Under the pieces are notes generated by a model. It ran no database searches, was not told where the DNA came from, and was given only the letters and a program-made list of their open reading frames with translations. The position numbers were made by a program, and so were the translations under genes. From Methylotenera versatilis 7 (GTDB lineage: Bacteria; Pseudomonadota; Gammaproteobacteria; Burkholderiales; Methylophilaceae), in the NCBI RefSeq assembly GCF_000799165.1, contig NZ_JUGF01000002.1:496001-560000 (forward strand): DNA of 64,000 nt, written 5' to 3'. Of the stretch, positions 9,762 to 19,104 are shown one piece after another; within the stretch, counting starts at the first letter, position 1, and every line of letters begins with the position of its first letter.

Positions 9762-10154
9762 CTGCGATTTTTATTGCAGATTTGCGTTGCACTCTATTTG
9801 TTTTATCAAAAAATATTTTCACTAAAACGCAATAAATTAAATATTAAGCAATCATCCAATTAATACCAAGCCTTATAAATCAAGCACTAAACACTGATAT
9901 CTCACTAATCACTCACAATAGTGTTGTATTAAAACAACAACAACACATAACTGACCCAAAAAGCCACATAAACCTTGCCCACCAAACAGCATATTTGGCA
10001 TACTAGCTACACCTTCTTAGTAAATAAATGTAGTTCGTTTTATTGAGAGCGTTTACAAGTTTTCTTGTTTTTATAGTGATTTTGGCAACAAAATAGCAAT
10101 AAAAATAAGGGCGATTTGGCAATAAATTCTAAGAAACATTTTTTGGAGATTCAT
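9762..10154. promoter_or_regulatory. Long AT-rich leader upstream of the porin gene
   Basis: About 390 bp without a supported gene. It contains an (AAC)n-like run near 9933-9945 and ends in a strong ribosome site, TTTTGGAGA, 6 bp before the porin ATG. A -10-like TATAGT occurs at 10072-10077, but the nearest -35-like box, TTTACA at 10052, is only 14 bp away, so I do not call a specific promoter. No convincing dgt terminator is visible. Confidence 0.4.
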
Positions 10155-11363
10155 ATGAAAACAAAATTAAATTTAGCAGTTGCAGCAGCTCTATTAGCTG
10201 GTGCTTCAAGCGCTAACGCTGGTATCACAATTCCAGCTGGCGATTGGACATTAGACATCGGCGGTGTTGTAAACGCTTACTACACACACACAAATTTCAG
10301 CGGTGACTCACCATCTCTTGGTACTGGCCCATTAGGTTTAGGTGATGGCAATGCTAAAAGTTCAAACAATATTACAACTGGTTTGCTACCTAACTACCTA
10401 TCAGTTTCTGGTAAAACACGCCAAAACGATTTAGATGTTGCTTTCACAATCAGCATCAACCCAGGCGCTTCACAAACACAAGGCCTAAGCGGCGGTAGTG
10501 CTAATGAAAACCGTCAAGCATTCTTGACATTTGGCGACAAATCATGGGGTTCTATCAAGCTAGGTAAAGATTTGGGTATCTATGCTTCTGATGCTATCTT
10601 GAACGACATGACATTGTTAGGCGTTGGTGGTGGTGCTGGTTCATTAGCTGGCGGTACTACAACACTGGGTCGTATCGGTACAGGTTTTATGTATGCTGAC
10701 TGGAAATCACAAGTTGCTTACACATCACCAAACTGGAATGGCTTCAGCTTCACAGCTGGTGTTACACAAGGCTGGAATGCTGTTGATAGCGGCTTTGGCA
10801 TTAGCGATATTAGTACAGAGCGTAGTGGTTCACAATCAGCATACGAAGGTAAAGCTTCATACGAGTGGGCTGGTGATGTAGGTGGTAAAGTTTGGGTTTC
10901 TGGTATTACACAAAAAGTAGAAGGCCTAGCTTCCGGTGGTTCTGATCGTGCCACAGCATGGGATTTAGGTGCAACTGTTAATTTAGCTGGCTTTGGCTTA
11001 ACCGGTTACTACGGTAAAGGTGATGGTATCGGTCAAACAATTCAATTATTTGATGGTTTTGATGTAACTGGTAAATCACGTGATTCAGACCAATGGTACG
11101 TTCAAGGTACATACACACTTCCACAAGTGGGTACTAAATTGGGCGTTTCATACGGCCAATCAACTTTAGATGGTAACTCTGTTGATGGATTCAATGACAT
11201 TGAAGACTCAATGTGGACAGTTGGTGCTTACCACCCACTTACAAAACACCTAAACTTGGTTGCTGAGTACTCACAATCTAAACGTGATGTTGATTTAGCT
11301 GGTGCAGGCAGTGTAGATGCTAAAGCAAAAACAATTTCTTTAGGCGCTATCTTATTCTTCTAG
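10155..11363 (+). CDS. Outer-membrane general porin
   Basis: Gram-negative beta-barrel porin for small solute diffusion. A classical signal peptide starts M-K-T-K-L-N-L-A-V and ends in S-S-A-N-A, followed by alternating amphipathic strands with aromatic girdles (for example D-W-T-L-D-I-G-G and S-Q-V-A-Y-T-S-P-N-W-N-G-F), and a C-terminal Phe (I-L-F-F) recognised by the BAM machinery. I chose the ATG at 10155, 402 residues, because of the GGAGA site just upstream; an in-frame ATG at 10116 would put 13 residues before the signal peptide. The narrow codon choice suggests high expression. The substrate is unknown. Confidence 0.88.
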   Translation: MKTKLNLAVAAALLAGASSANAGITIPAGDWTLDIGGVVNAYYTHTNFSGDSPSLGTGPLGLGDGNAKSSNNITTGLLPNYLSVSGKTRQNDLDVAFTISINPGASQTQGLSGGSANENRQAFLTFGDKSWGSIKLGKDLGIYASDAILNDMTLLGVGGGAGSLAGGTTTLGRIGTGFMYADWKSQVAYTSPNWNGFSFTAGVTQGWNAVDSGFGISDISTERSGSQSAYEGKASYEWAGDVGGKVWVSGITQKVEGLASGGSDRATAWDLGATVNLAGFGLTGYYGKGDGIGQTIQLFDGFDVTGKSRDSDQWYVQGTYTLPQVGTKLGVSYGQSTLDGNSVDGFNDIEDSMWTVGAYHPLTKHLNLVAEYSQSKRDVDLAGAGSVDAKAKTISLGAILFF

Positions 11364-11404
11364 TTTAATGCAGGCTTAGCCTGTTTAAGTTAGATTAATA
11401 AAGT

Positions 11405-11433
11405 AAAAACGGCAACTTAGGTTGCCGTTTTTA
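11405..11433 (+). terminator. Rho-independent terminator after the porin gene
   Basis: Arms AAAACGGCAAC and GTTGCCGTTTT around a 4-nt loop, then a T run, starting about 40 bp downstream of the porin stop. This is an efficient-looking terminator, in keeping with a single highly expressed gene. Confidence 0.88.
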
Positions 11434-11495
11434 TTTGCTCTTTCAATACATTTAGCTTATCAATTAAAACCAGAAATCAACTTACAATCTTTATC

Positions 11496-12374
11496 ATGCA
11501 ATCCAATACGTTCAGTCAACTGATTCAAACGAGCCAAACTAAGCTAAATACGCTTCTAGATTTAACAGCATCTGAGGCTAAATTTGAAGCACAACTCTTA
11601 CTGCTACATGTATTGAATAAAGATCGTGCATGGCTAATTACGCATGAAAATGATGTGGCACAAAGCAATATTAATGAGGCATTTCAAGCACTATTAAATC
11701 GTCGCTTAAACGGCGAGCCGATTGCTTATATTTTAGGTTACCGTGAATTTTACGGCTTACATTTAAAAGTCACGCCTGATACCTTAATTCCAAGACCAGA
11801 TACTGAAACGCTGGTAGAGGCTGCACTCAGTAAAATTCCTTTGCATACATCGCAAACACAAAACATACATCAGAAAAAAACTATTCTAGACCTTGGTACT
11901 GGCACTGGCGCAGTTGCATTAGCCATTGCCAAAAACCGTCCGCTGGCAAACGTTATTGCGGTTGATATCAGCCAAGCCGCATTAAATGTCGCCACTGAAA
12001 ATGCCAAAAGCTTAAATATCAGCAATGTGCAATTTATATTAAGTGATTGGTTAAGTGCACTAAATGGCCAAAGATTCGATTTAATCGTGAGCAATCCGCC
12101 TTATATTGAAGGCAGTGACGCACACTTACAGCAAGGTGATTTACGTTTTGAGCCGCTTTCTGCGCTTGCTTCTGGTTGTGATGGTTTAGATGATATTCGT
12201 CAAATCATTAACCATGCGCCGCAACATTTAAATGCTGGCGGCTGGTTAATGCTGGAACATGGCTATAACCAGGTAGGGCATGTTGCGTCATTATTAAAGC
12301 AAGCAGGTTTTAATGAAGTTAGCCATGTACTGGATTTAAGTGGAGTCAATCGCGTCACAATTGGCCAGATATAA
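11496..12374 (+). CDS. prmC: Peptide chain release factor N5-glutamine methyltransferase
   Basis: Methylates the Gln of the GGQ motif in release factors RF1 and RF2, using S-adenosylmethionine. An N-terminal helical substrate-recognition domain is followed by a Rossmann methyltransferase domain with D-L-G-T-G-T-G-A near residue 130 and the catalytic N-P-P-Y motif near residue 199. Its 292 residues are slightly above the usual length of about 280. In many bacteria prmC follows prfA; here it stands alone between the porin and metX. Confidence 0.93.
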   Translation: MQSNTFSQLIQTSQTKLNTLLDLTASEAKFEAQLLLLHVLNKDRAWLITHENDVAQSNINEAFQALLNRRLNGEPIAYILGYREFYGLHLKVTPDTLIPRPDTETLVEAALSKIPLHTSQTQNIHQKKTILDLGTGTGAVALAIAKNRPLANVIAVDISQAALNVATENAKSLNISNVQFILSDWLSALNGQRFDLIVSNPPYIEGSDAHLQQGDLRFEPLSALASGCDGLDDIRQIINHAPQHLNAGGWLMLEHGYNQVGHVASLLKQAGFNEVSHVLDLSGVNRVTIGQI

Positions 12375-12412
12375 CACGCTCTACTAGCACTAAACACTCG
12401 CTTAATGGGGTA

Positions 12413-12440
12413 TTGGCTGCTACTTAACACATAGTATAAT
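12413..12440 (+). promoter_or_regulatory. Putative sigma70 promoter of metX, possibly leaderless
   Basis: TTGGCT at 12413-12418, 16 bp, then a consensus TATAAT at 12435-12440. The predicted transcription start, about 7 bp further on, coincides with the metX ATG at 12447, which would give a leaderless mRNA. No ribosome site precedes that ATG, which is consistent. Confidence 0.5.
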
Positions 12441-12446
12441 TACGAC

Positions 12447-13616
12447 ATGGTTAAAAATAACTCTGCAGGCACTCATATTACTAACACCAGTATTACTGAT
12501 ACCAGTTCTATTGGAATAGTCGCCGCTCAAACTGCATATTTTAATGAACCGTTGCAATTAAAAAGCGGCGAGATTTTGCCGCAGTTTCATCTGGCTTACG
12601 AAACTTACGGCACGTTAAACGTCGATAAAAGTAACGCAGTGATGATTTGCCACGCACTTTCCGGCAACCATCATGTGGCAGGTAGATATGCAGAGACAGA
12701 TAAAAATGCCGGCTGGTGGGATAATCTGGTTGGCCCCAACAAACCCTTAGACACCAATAAATTTTTTGTCATTGGGCTGAACAATTTAGGCGGCTGTCAC
12801 GGTAGCAGCGGACCTTCCAGCATTAATCCCACAACCAATAAACCTTTTGGCGCAGACTTCCCGATTGTCACCGTGGAAGACTGGGTCGTTTCACAAACGC
12901 GCCTGTTGGATTATCTAGGCATTAAAACGCTAGCCGCTATTATCGGCGGCAGTTTAGGCGGCATGCAAGCCTTGCAATGGTCAATTGCTTACCCAGAACG
13001 CGTTAAGCACGCACTTGTAATCGCATCTGCACCTAATTTAACCGCACAAAATATTGCCTTTAATGAAGTTGCTCGTCAGGCTATTATGACCGACCCAGAA
13101 TTTTATGCTGGCGATTATTACGCACATCACACTGTGCCAAAACGTGGTTTACGCATTGCGCGTATGCTTGGGCACATCACGTATTTAAGTGACGATGCAA
13201 TGGGTGAAAAATTCGGCCGCAAACTTAAAGACACACTGAAATACGGCTTTGATGTGGAGTTTGAGATGGAATCATACCTGCGTTATCAAGGCGATAAGTT
13301 TGCCGGTGAGTTTGATGCCAATACCTACTTGCGCATGACGCGTGCGTTGGATTACTACGACCCTGCGCTTGAATATGATGGCGACTTGAGTGCAGCACTC
13401 AAAAATGTAAAAGCACAATTTTTGGTTGTCTCGTTTACCAGCGATTGGCGTTTCTCACCCGCCCGCTCTCGTGAAATTGTGAAGGCTTTACTGGATAACG
13501 AGCTGACAGTCAGTTACGCGGAAGTCACTGCTGCACATGGACACGATGCCTTCCTAATGCGAGACACGCATTACCATGCCATTTTACGTGCCTATTTACA
13601 AAATATTGAGGTGTAA
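12447..13616 (+). CDS. metX: Homoserine O-acyltransferase MetX
   Basis: Activates homoserine for methionine synthesis by transferring an acyl group from acyl-CoA. It is an alpha/beta hydrolase with the nucleophile elbow G-G-S-L-G-G near residue 170, an Asp in T-S-D-W near 333 and a His in H-G-H-D-A-F near 364 as the triad. Acetyl versus succinyl specificity in this family cannot be read from annotation alone. The N-terminus has about 20 extra Thr/Asn/Ser-rich residues before the conserved S-I-G-I-V; no other in-frame ATG, GTG or TTG start exists between them. The 2-bp gap to metW indicates an operon. Confidence 0.93.
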   Translation: MVKNNSAGTHITNTSITDTSSIGIVAAQTAYFNEPLQLKSGEILPQFHLAYETYGTLNVDKSNAVMICHALSGNHHVAGRYAETDKNAGWWDNLVGPNKPLDTNKFFVIGLNNLGGCHGSSGPSSINPTTNKPFGADFPIVTVEDWVVSQTRLLDYLGIKTLAAIIGGSLGGMQALQWSIAYPERVKHALVIASAPNLTAQNIAFNEVARQAIMTDPEFYAGDYYAHHTVPKRGLRIARMLGHITYLSDDAMGEKFGRKLKDTLKYGFDVEFEMESYLRYQGDKFAGEFDANTYLRMTRALDYYDPALEYDGDLSAALKNVKAQFLVVSFTSDWRFSPARSREIVKALLDNELTVSYAEVTAAHGHDAFLMRDTHYHAILRAYLQNIEV

Positions 13617-13618
13617 AC

Positions 13619-14248
13619 ATGGCAAATACCATTCAAAATAATGTAAATACTACAAATTTCAATTTAAAATACCGCCAAGATTTTGCGATTATTGCTGGCT
13701 GGATTGGTTTTGGCTCAAAGGTGCTGGATTTAGGTTGTGGCGATGGCACATTATTACAATTTTTACGTAGCAGTTTAGAAACCAAGGGATACGGTGTTGA
13801 GAAAGATGATGCCAATTGGCTAGCATGCATCCAAAATGGTACTAATGTGATTCAAATGGACTTGGAAGCTGGTTTATCGGGCTTTGAAGACCAGTCATTT
13901 GATACAGTCATTCTCTCGCAAACCTTGCAGGCCATGCATAATACAGAAGAAATCGTACAGGAAATGCTGCGTGTGGGGCATGAGATTATTGTCACTTTTC
14001 CTAATTTTGGTTACTGGCGTAACCGTATGCAGATCACCAATGGCAGCATGCCAGTCTCAAAAACTTTACCTTATCAATGGTATGACACGCCCAACGTACA
14101 CCTTTGCACGATTAATGACTTTGATCAATTTTGTAAAGATCACAAAATTACCGTAATAGAACGTAAAGTGATTACCGAGGGTCAAGAAATAAACTTTATG
14201 CCTAATTTATTGGGTAATTTGGCGATGTATCGATTAAAAAAAGGTTAA
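13619..14248 (+). CDS. metW: Methionine biosynthesis protein MetW
   Basis: SAM-dependent methyltransferase-fold protein found next to metX in proteobacteria and reported to be needed for MetX activity in some species. The Rossmann motif V-L-D-L-G-C-G-D-G lies at about residues 36-44; the conserved Q-T-L-Q-A segment and the F-P-N-F-G-Y-W-R-N-R block follow. Its 209 residues are close to the usual length of about 200. It starts two bases after metX, and its stop codon lies inside the hairpin that serves as terminator for the convergent gene. Confidence 0.93.
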   Translation: MANTIQNNVNTTNFNLKYRQDFAIIAGWIGFGSKVLDLGCGDGTLLQFLRSSLETKGYGVEKDDANWLACIQNGTNVIQMDLEAGLSGFEDQSFDTVILSQTLQAMHNTEEIVQEMLRVGHEIIVTFPNFGYWRNRMQITNGSMPVSKTLPYQWYDTPNVHLCTINDFDQFCKDHKITVIERKVITEGQEINFMPNLLGNLAMYRLKKG

Positions 14249-14262
14249 GTTAAATTAACCTT
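14241..14262 (-). terminator. Terminator for the DUF481 gene, overlapping the metW stop
   Basis: AAGGTTAA at 14241-14248 pairs perfectly with TTAACCTT at 14255-14262. Read on the minus strand it is followed by a seven-base T run, so it best terminates the minus-strand gene starting at 15295. The left arm contains the metW stop codon. Confidence 0.65.
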
Positions 14263-14272
14263 CAACCATTAT

Positions 14273-15295
14273 TTACCAGCCGTAACCTAAGCTAAACAAG
14301 AGCGTTTTATCTAACTTTTCCCCGTTTTCAACAGGCTGGCTGTTGTAATCCAGATTAATTTGCGTAGAAGCATTCAAGTTTTTTGCAATAGGAACACGCA
14401 AACCTGTTTTGGAAAAAATCAAAGTGTTGCCAGTTTTTTCCAGTCCAAATAACACTTCATGCTGATGGAAAAACTGTATATCACCAGACATTGGCTTTTG
14501 ATCGTATCGTAATGCCCAGCGCCCACTGGCGTAATTTTCGTCTCTGGCAACATCATAATCCACATTAATGTAGTTAATACCGCCCTCAATCGCTAAGTTC
14601 AGATCATCCTGCTCATAAATTTGATAACCGCTACCAACACCAGTAGCAGACCGCAAGTTAATGTCTCTGAAACGGTCATTTTCTAATGTTGCATTCGTGT
14701 ATAAATACCATTTCTTCGTTAAAAATTTATCGTATTTCACATAGCCGCGACTGTTGTATTCTGTATCAACATTACTACTTTTGGCTCGATTCACCACACC
14801 ACCAACTGTGAATCGGTTTTTCTTGGTCCGAGCAATCGCCTCGCCATCTGCACGTATCAAACTGGTATCCGTATTGCCTTGTGTAATTGCGCCGCCCAAA
14901 TTGATGTTGCCTGACCAAACCACACCAATACCTGAAACTTCCGGACCGGGATTAATATAAGTTAACTCAGCTAAATCGATATCTGAATTGCCAATTTTTG
15001 CATGCCCCGATGCTGACTTTTCAATCACGCCGGTCAAACTGGATTCATCAGCCAAGTAAACTTGAACGGGCTCTTGGGAGTTTAAGCTGCTGATTTCAGA
15101 CCATGTGATGCTGATATCGCCAGCATAACTGGTATTAATAATCAGCTTATCTGTTTCTTTTTTAACAATAGTTCCTGTTAATACATCGCCATTTTTTAGC
15201 CGTATCTCATCTGCCGATGCATTATAGCTAAATATTAATGTGCTTAAAATAATGGGGGCTGAAACAATGGATGACAGTGGCTTTGCAAAACGCAT
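14273..15295 (-). CDS. DUF481 (YdiY-like) outer-membrane beta-barrel protein
   Basis: Exported protein of the DUF481 family; its function is poorly known and it is salt- or acid-responsive in E. coli. From the ATG at 15293-15295, preceded by AAGGAG, there is a signal peptide of about 27 residues ending A-S-A. A small N-terminal beta domain (I-R-L-K-N-G-D-V-L-T-G-T-I) resembling those in other envelope proteins follows, then about 220 residues of alternating strands ending in F-S-L-G-Y-G-W, a barrel-type C-terminus. A longer frame opens at 15409 but its extra residues look unlike a signal sequence and lack a ribosome site. Confidence 0.82.
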   Translation of the reverse strand: MRFAKPLSSIVSAPIILSTLIFSYNASADEIRLKNGDVLTGTIVKKETDKLIINTSYAGDISITWSEISSLNSQEPVQVYLADESSLTGVIEKSASGHAKIGNSDIDLAELTYINPGPEVSGIGVVWSGNINLGGAITQGNTDTSLIRADGEAIARTKKNRFTVGGVVNRAKSSNVDTEYNSRGYVKYDKFLTKKWYLYTNATLENDRFRDINLRSATGVGSGYQIYEQDDLNLAIEGGINYINVDYDVARDENYASGRWALRYDQKPMSGDIQFFHQHEVLFGLEKTGNTLIFSKTGLRVPIAKNLNASTQINLDYNSQPVENGEKLDKTLLFSLGYGW

Positions 15296-15514
15296 GCACA
15301 CTCCTTTTTCTAAAATGAGTTTTTGTATCAGGTAAGCTAGAACCAGACAAATACGAAAATTGAAGGCAAACAATTGAACTATATATAAAACTGATGCATT
15401 TACTGTCAAAAAGTTTCAAAAAAATAATAACACGCAATAAGCCACTTACCGCCAATCAATGTGATATTGTTAGCACCTAAATTGCTTAAACTATCTAAGT
15501 TCATCATCATTTAA

Positions 15515-16783
15515 ATGACTCAATCCCTCAAAAATACACTCTTTAATAAACGCATGCTGATCTGCATTTTTACTGGATTCAGCTCCGGTTTACCGCTGTT
15601 TATTTTAATCAGCTTATTACCTGCGTGGCTAAGATCAGAAGGCGTAGACTTAAAATCCATTGGTTTGTTTGCGCTTATCAGCCTGCCGTTTACATGGAAG
15701 TTTCTTTGGGCGCCGTTATTCGATCGCTATATTCCTCCGCTAGGTCGCAGACGTGGCTGGATGCTTATCTCACAAGTGCTATTGCTTGTATCTATACCTT
15801 TATTTGGCGCGTTTAATCCAAAATTAGATATATGGACTATCGCTTACCTTGCCACTACTGTTGCATTTTTTAGCGCTTGTCAGGATATTGCAGTGGATGC
15901 TTACAGGCGTGAAATACTGCCTGATATTGAATTAGGCATGGGTAATGTGATTCATGTGAACGCGTATAAAATCGCGGGCTTGGTGCCGGGTTCCGTATCG
16001 CTGATATTGGCTGATCATCTCACTTGGCAAAGTGTATTTTTCATCACAGCACTGTTTATGTTGCCCGGTATTTTCATGACAATCTTAGTCAAAGAACCGC
16101 TACTAAAACTGGGTACACCGAGAACATTAAGAGCTGCTGTTGTTGAGCCTTTTTACGAATTTATTAACCGCAATGGTTTAAAAACTGCATTATTGATCTT
16201 GGCGTTTATTTTCTTGTACAAACTGGGTGACAGTATGGCAACTGCATTAGCGACACCCTTTTATCTGGATATGGGTTTTAGTAAAACCGAGATTGGTTTA
16301 ATCGCCAAAAATGCAGGCTTGTGGCCCAGTGTGATTGGTGGCCTGTTGGGCGGCATATGGATGTTTAAATTGGGCATTAACCGCGCATTATGGTTATTTG
16401 GCATAGTGCAAATGGTTGCCATTTTAGGTTTTGCTTACTTAGCAACGGTAGGCCATAGCTTGTTATGGCTGGGTATCATCATTGGTGTGGAAGCGTTTGG
16501 CGTTGGCCTTGGTACTGCTGCATTTGTTGCCTATATTGCGCAAACCACGCACCCACTTTACACCGCCACACAATTTGCACTATTCACCAGTCTGGCGGCC
16601 GTGCCACGTACTTTTGCCAATGCGGCAACTGGTTATATGGTCGAAAATCTTGGCTGGTTCAATTTTTTCATTGCCTGCTTTATGCTGGCGATTCCGGGTA
16701 TGTTATTACTCATTAAAATCGCACCCTGGAATGAAAAAAATAACGAAGGTAATACAGGCATTATTCTAAACAAGCCTATTTAA
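15515..16783 (+). CDS. ampG: AmpG-like muropeptide transporter (major facilitator superfamily)
   Basis: Inner-membrane transporter with about 12 predicted helices across 422 residues. The N-terminal F-S-S-G-L-P-L-F, the first cytoplasmic loop with D-R-Y-I-P-P-L-G-R-R-R-G-W, and A-C-Q-D-I-A-V-D-A-Y-R match AmpG, which imports anhydro-muropeptides released by wall turnover. The recycling ligase mpl lies elsewhere in the window, so a recycling pathway is plausible. The assignment rests on these motifs; a related acetyl-CoA-transporter-like MFS protein is the main alternative. Confidence 0.82.
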   Translation: MTQSLKNTLFNKRMLICIFTGFSSGLPLFILISLLPAWLRSEGVDLKSIGLFALISLPFTWKFLWAPLFDRYIPPLGRRRGWMLISQVLLLVSIPLFGAFNPKLDIWTIAYLATTVAFFSACQDIAVDAYRREILPDIELGMGNVIHVNAYKIAGLVPGSVSLILADHLTWQSVFFITALFMLPGIFMTILVKEPLLKLGTPRTLRAAVVEPFYEFINRNGLKTALLILAFIFLYKLGDSMATALATPFYLDMGFSKTEIGLIAKNAGLWPSVIGGLLGGIWMFKLGINRALWLFGIVQMVAILGFAYLATVGHSLLWLGIIIGVEAFGVGLGTAAFVAYIAQTTHPLYTATQFALFTSLAAVPRTFANAATGYMVENLGWFNFFIACFMLAIPGMLLLIKIAPWNEKNNEGNTGIILNKPI

Positions 16784-16801
16784 GCCAAATTTACCTGGTC
16801 A

Positions 16802-17575
16802 TTATTCTGCATAATCAATGATTAACGGTGCATGATCGCTGAACTTTTGCGCTTTATAAATGGATACTTGTGTCGCCTTTAGCGCAAATTCTGGCGTGGC
16901 GACTTGATAATCCAGTCGCCAACCCACATTCTTCTCATAAGCCGCACCACGATTACTCCACCACGTATAACACTCTTCAGTCGTATTAGGATGTAGTATA
17001 CGATACACATCCACCCAGCCCACACGTCCAAATAAATCCGTCAACCAAGCACGCTCTTCCGGTAAGAAACCTGAATTCTTTTTATTGCCTTTGTAATTCT
17101 TCAAATCGATTTCCTGATGTGCAATATTCCAATCACCACATACCACCACATCGCGCCCGCTATTTTTCAAAGCTTCCAGATGCGGCATAATGCGCGCAAG
17201 CACGCTAAATTTAAATGCTTGACGCTCTTCGCCACTGGAACCGCTGGGCAAATATAAAGAAATGACACTCAAGTTTCCGAAACTGGCTTCAATATAACGG
17301 CCTTCGCTATCGATATCCGCAATGCCTAATCCTTCCACCACATTATCTGGTTTGGTTTTACAGTAAATGCCAACGCCGCTGTAACCTTTTTTCTCAGCAT
17401 AGTGAAAATAGCCCAAATAACCCGCCGGTGCCAGCATTTCTGCGGTCATATCCGCTGCTTGTGCTTTTACTTCCTGTAAGCAAATCACATCGGCTTGCTG
17501 TGTTTGCAGCCAAGCAAAAAAACCCTTGTTGGCCGCTGAGCGGATTCCGTTCAGATTCGCAGTTATAATGCGCAT
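16802..17575 (-). CDS. xth: Exodeoxyribonuclease III (ExoA/XthA family)
   Basis: AP endonuclease and 3'-5' exonuclease of base-excision repair. From the ATG at 17573-17575 the protein begins M-R-I-I-T-A-N-L-N-G-I-R, the conserved start of the family. A metal-binding Glu lies in L-Q-E-V-K near residue 34, then the C-G-D-W-N-I-A-H block and the catalytic S-D-H-A-P-L near the C-terminus. At 257 residues it is of standard length. An in-frame ATG at 17590 would add five residues and leave even less space to pyrE. Confidence 0.93.
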   Translation of the reverse strand: MRIITANLNGIRSAANKGFFAWLQTQQADVICLQEVKAQAADMTAEMLAPAGYLGYFHYAEKKGYSGVGIYCKTKPDNVVEGLGIADIDSEGRYIEASFGNLSVISLYLPSGSSGEERQAFKFSVLARIMPHLEALKNSGRDVVVCGDWNIAHQEIDLKNYKGNKKNSGFLPEERAWLTDLFGRVGWVDVYRILHPNTTEECYTWWSNRGAAYEKNVGWRLDYQVATPEFALKATQVSIYKAQKFSDHAPLIIDYAE

Positions 17576-17598
17576 TATTGACTTTCCCAAATGAATAA

Positions 17599-18282
17599 AT
17601 GATGACTAACAACCAACACCAGACCAGCCCGAAAAACCTAAGCCAGAATTTAAGCCAAGAGTTTATCGCTTTTTCAATTCAAAAGCAGGTATTAAAATTT
17701 GGTGAATTTAAAACCAAAGCCGGCCGTTTAAGCCCTTATTTTTTTAATGCCGGCTTGTTTAATGACGGCGAAAGCTTATTAAAACTAGGCGAATTCTACT
17801 ACGAGAGTATACAAAAATCCGGCATACAGTTTGATATGCTGTATGGGCCAGCCTATAAAGGCATCACTTTAGCTGCGGCAATTGCCATCGCTTTTGCCAA
17901 AAATGGTCACAATCTGCCCTATACTTACAATCGTAAAGAAGCCAAAGACCACGGCGAGGGCGGTGTCATTGTTGGCAGCCCGTTAAAAGGTCGTGTTTTA
18001 ATCATCGATGACGTGATTTCAGCAGGCACGTCGGTGCGCGAATCGGTGGATTTAATTACACAGCATGGCGCAACTCCTTGTGGCGTAGCCATTGCACTGG
18101 ATCGCCAGGAAAAGGGCTTGAGCAACTTATCAGCCGTGCAAGAGGTGCAAAAGCAGCATCATTTACCCGTTTGCGCCATCGCAAATTTAACCGATTTACT
18201 ACAGTTCATTGAACACAAAAATGATATGGCACAGCATTTGCTTAATGTTCAAGCGTATCGCCAACAATATGGCGTAACTTGA
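17599..18282 (+). CDS. pyrE: Orotate phosphoribosyltransferase
   Basis: Makes orotidine monophosphate from orotate and PRPP in pyrimidine synthesis. The PRPP-binding loop V-L-I-I-D-D-V-I-S-A-G-T-S lies near residues 133-145, and the K-F-G-E-F-K-T-K-A-G-R and Y-F-F-N-A-G motifs lie near the N-terminus. At 227 residues it is about 12 longer than usual because of an Asn/Gln/Ser-rich start. Two ATGs in tandem (17599 and 17602) are equivalent. Only 23 bp separate it from the divergent xth start. Confidence 0.94.
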   Translation: MMTNNQHQTSPKNLSQNLSQEFIAFSIQKQVLKFGEFKTKAGRLSPYFFNAGLFNDGESLLKLGEFYYESIQKSGIQFDMLYGPAYKGITLAAAIAIAFAKNGHNLPYTYNRKEAKDHGEGGVIVGSPLKGRVLIIDDVISAGTSVRESVDLITQHGATPCGVAIALDRQEKGLSNLSAVQEVQKQHHLPVCAIANLTDLLQFIEHKNDMAQHLLNVQAYRQQYGVT

Positions 18283-18307
18283 TGATTAATTAAAATGACT
18301 GAATAAA

Positions 18308-18943
18308 ATGGTGCGAAAAATTACCTTTATTTTGCTGTTAAGTACAGGCTTTAGCCTATTATCTTTTTCTGCCATAGCGGATACCAATAAAATCGTGAAA
18401 TGGGTCGATAGTGATGGTATTACCCATTATGGCGACAAATTACCCTCTCAAGAAGCGGGTCGCAACAATACTGAAATGCGCAATAACGGCATTGTGATTA
18501 AGCAGAATATTAGGGTCGACAAAAAAACCGAAATTCTAGACCAACAAAAAGAGCAGGAGAAATTAGCACAAGAGCGTGCTGACAAAGTCTTGCTCGCGTC
18601 TTATACCAAGCCGGAAGAAATTGATTTAGCTTGCGAGCGCAATCTGCAAATGGATCATGCGGCTTTACAGTCACTCGCACAAAATAAACAAAATGCAGCA
18701 AACAGAGTTGCACATAACAAAAAAATGGCTCAAGCCTTTCAGGCAAAAGATAACCCTATTCCTGATAATCTGGCTGAAAAGTTAAAGCAATCGCAATTTG
18801 AATTAAGCCGCATTAATAAGCAAATCGCACAACGCAAACAAAACATAGAGGCGACGCGCAAACGTTATGCTGAAGAAAAAAATCGATTTATTGCACTTAA
18901 GCAACAAACTTTAGAGCAACCAGCTTTAGCAGCCGGCTTTTAA
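18308..18943 (+). CDS. Secreted DUF4124-domain protein
   Basis: A signal peptide of about 24 residues ends in A-I-A. A DUF4124 domain follows (K-I-V-K-W-V-D-S-D-G-I-T-H-Y-G-D near residues 28-43), a short beta module common in betaproteobacterial periplasmic proteins and of unknown function. The remainder (about 75-205) is strongly charged and helical, with heptad-like Lys/Gln/Glu patterns that suggest a coiled coil. It lies 25 bp after pyrE and could be co-transcribed. I do not assign a specific function. Confidence 0.75.
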   Translation: MVRKITFILLLSTGFSLLSFSAIADTNKIVKWVDSDGITHYGDKLPSQEAGRNNTEMRNNGIVIKQNIRVDKKTEILDQQKEQEKLAQERADKVLLASYTKPEEIDLACERNLQMDHAALQSLAQNKQNAANRVAHNKKMAQAFQAKDNPIPDNLAEKLKQSQFELSRINKQIAQRKQNIEATRKRYAEEKNRFIALKQQTLEQPALAAGF

Positions 18944-19057
18944 TCCAAATAAACCAGTGATGGCGGCTAATCTGAACGCACAATAGCAAAAATTGCTGTA
19001 AAAATCAGGTTAAGTATCACAAACTAAAACACGACAACTTAACCCGATATTACGACT

Positions 19058-19086
19058 TAATATTTCACAACCTAATATTTCACAAC
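19058..19086. repeat. Tandem 14-bp direct repeat between the DUF4124 gene and gatB
   Basis: TAATATTTCACAAC occurs at 19058-19071 and again at 19073-19086, giving a 15-bp period. It lies in the convergent intergenic region, 18 bp past the gatB stop in the transcription direction. It looks like a local duplication; no function is evident. Confidence 0.75.
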
Positions 19087-19104
19087 TTGGTTCAGCAGTA
19101 CAAT

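Noticed and set aside
9762-10154. Small RNA or leader peptide upstream of the porin
   Set aside because: No terminator-like hairpin or coupled short ORF could be supported in this AT-rich leader.
12375-12446. SAM riboswitch upstream of metX
   Set aside because: Only 72 bp are available, and they hold a consensus promoter that ends at the start codon; no room or conserved core for a riboswitch.
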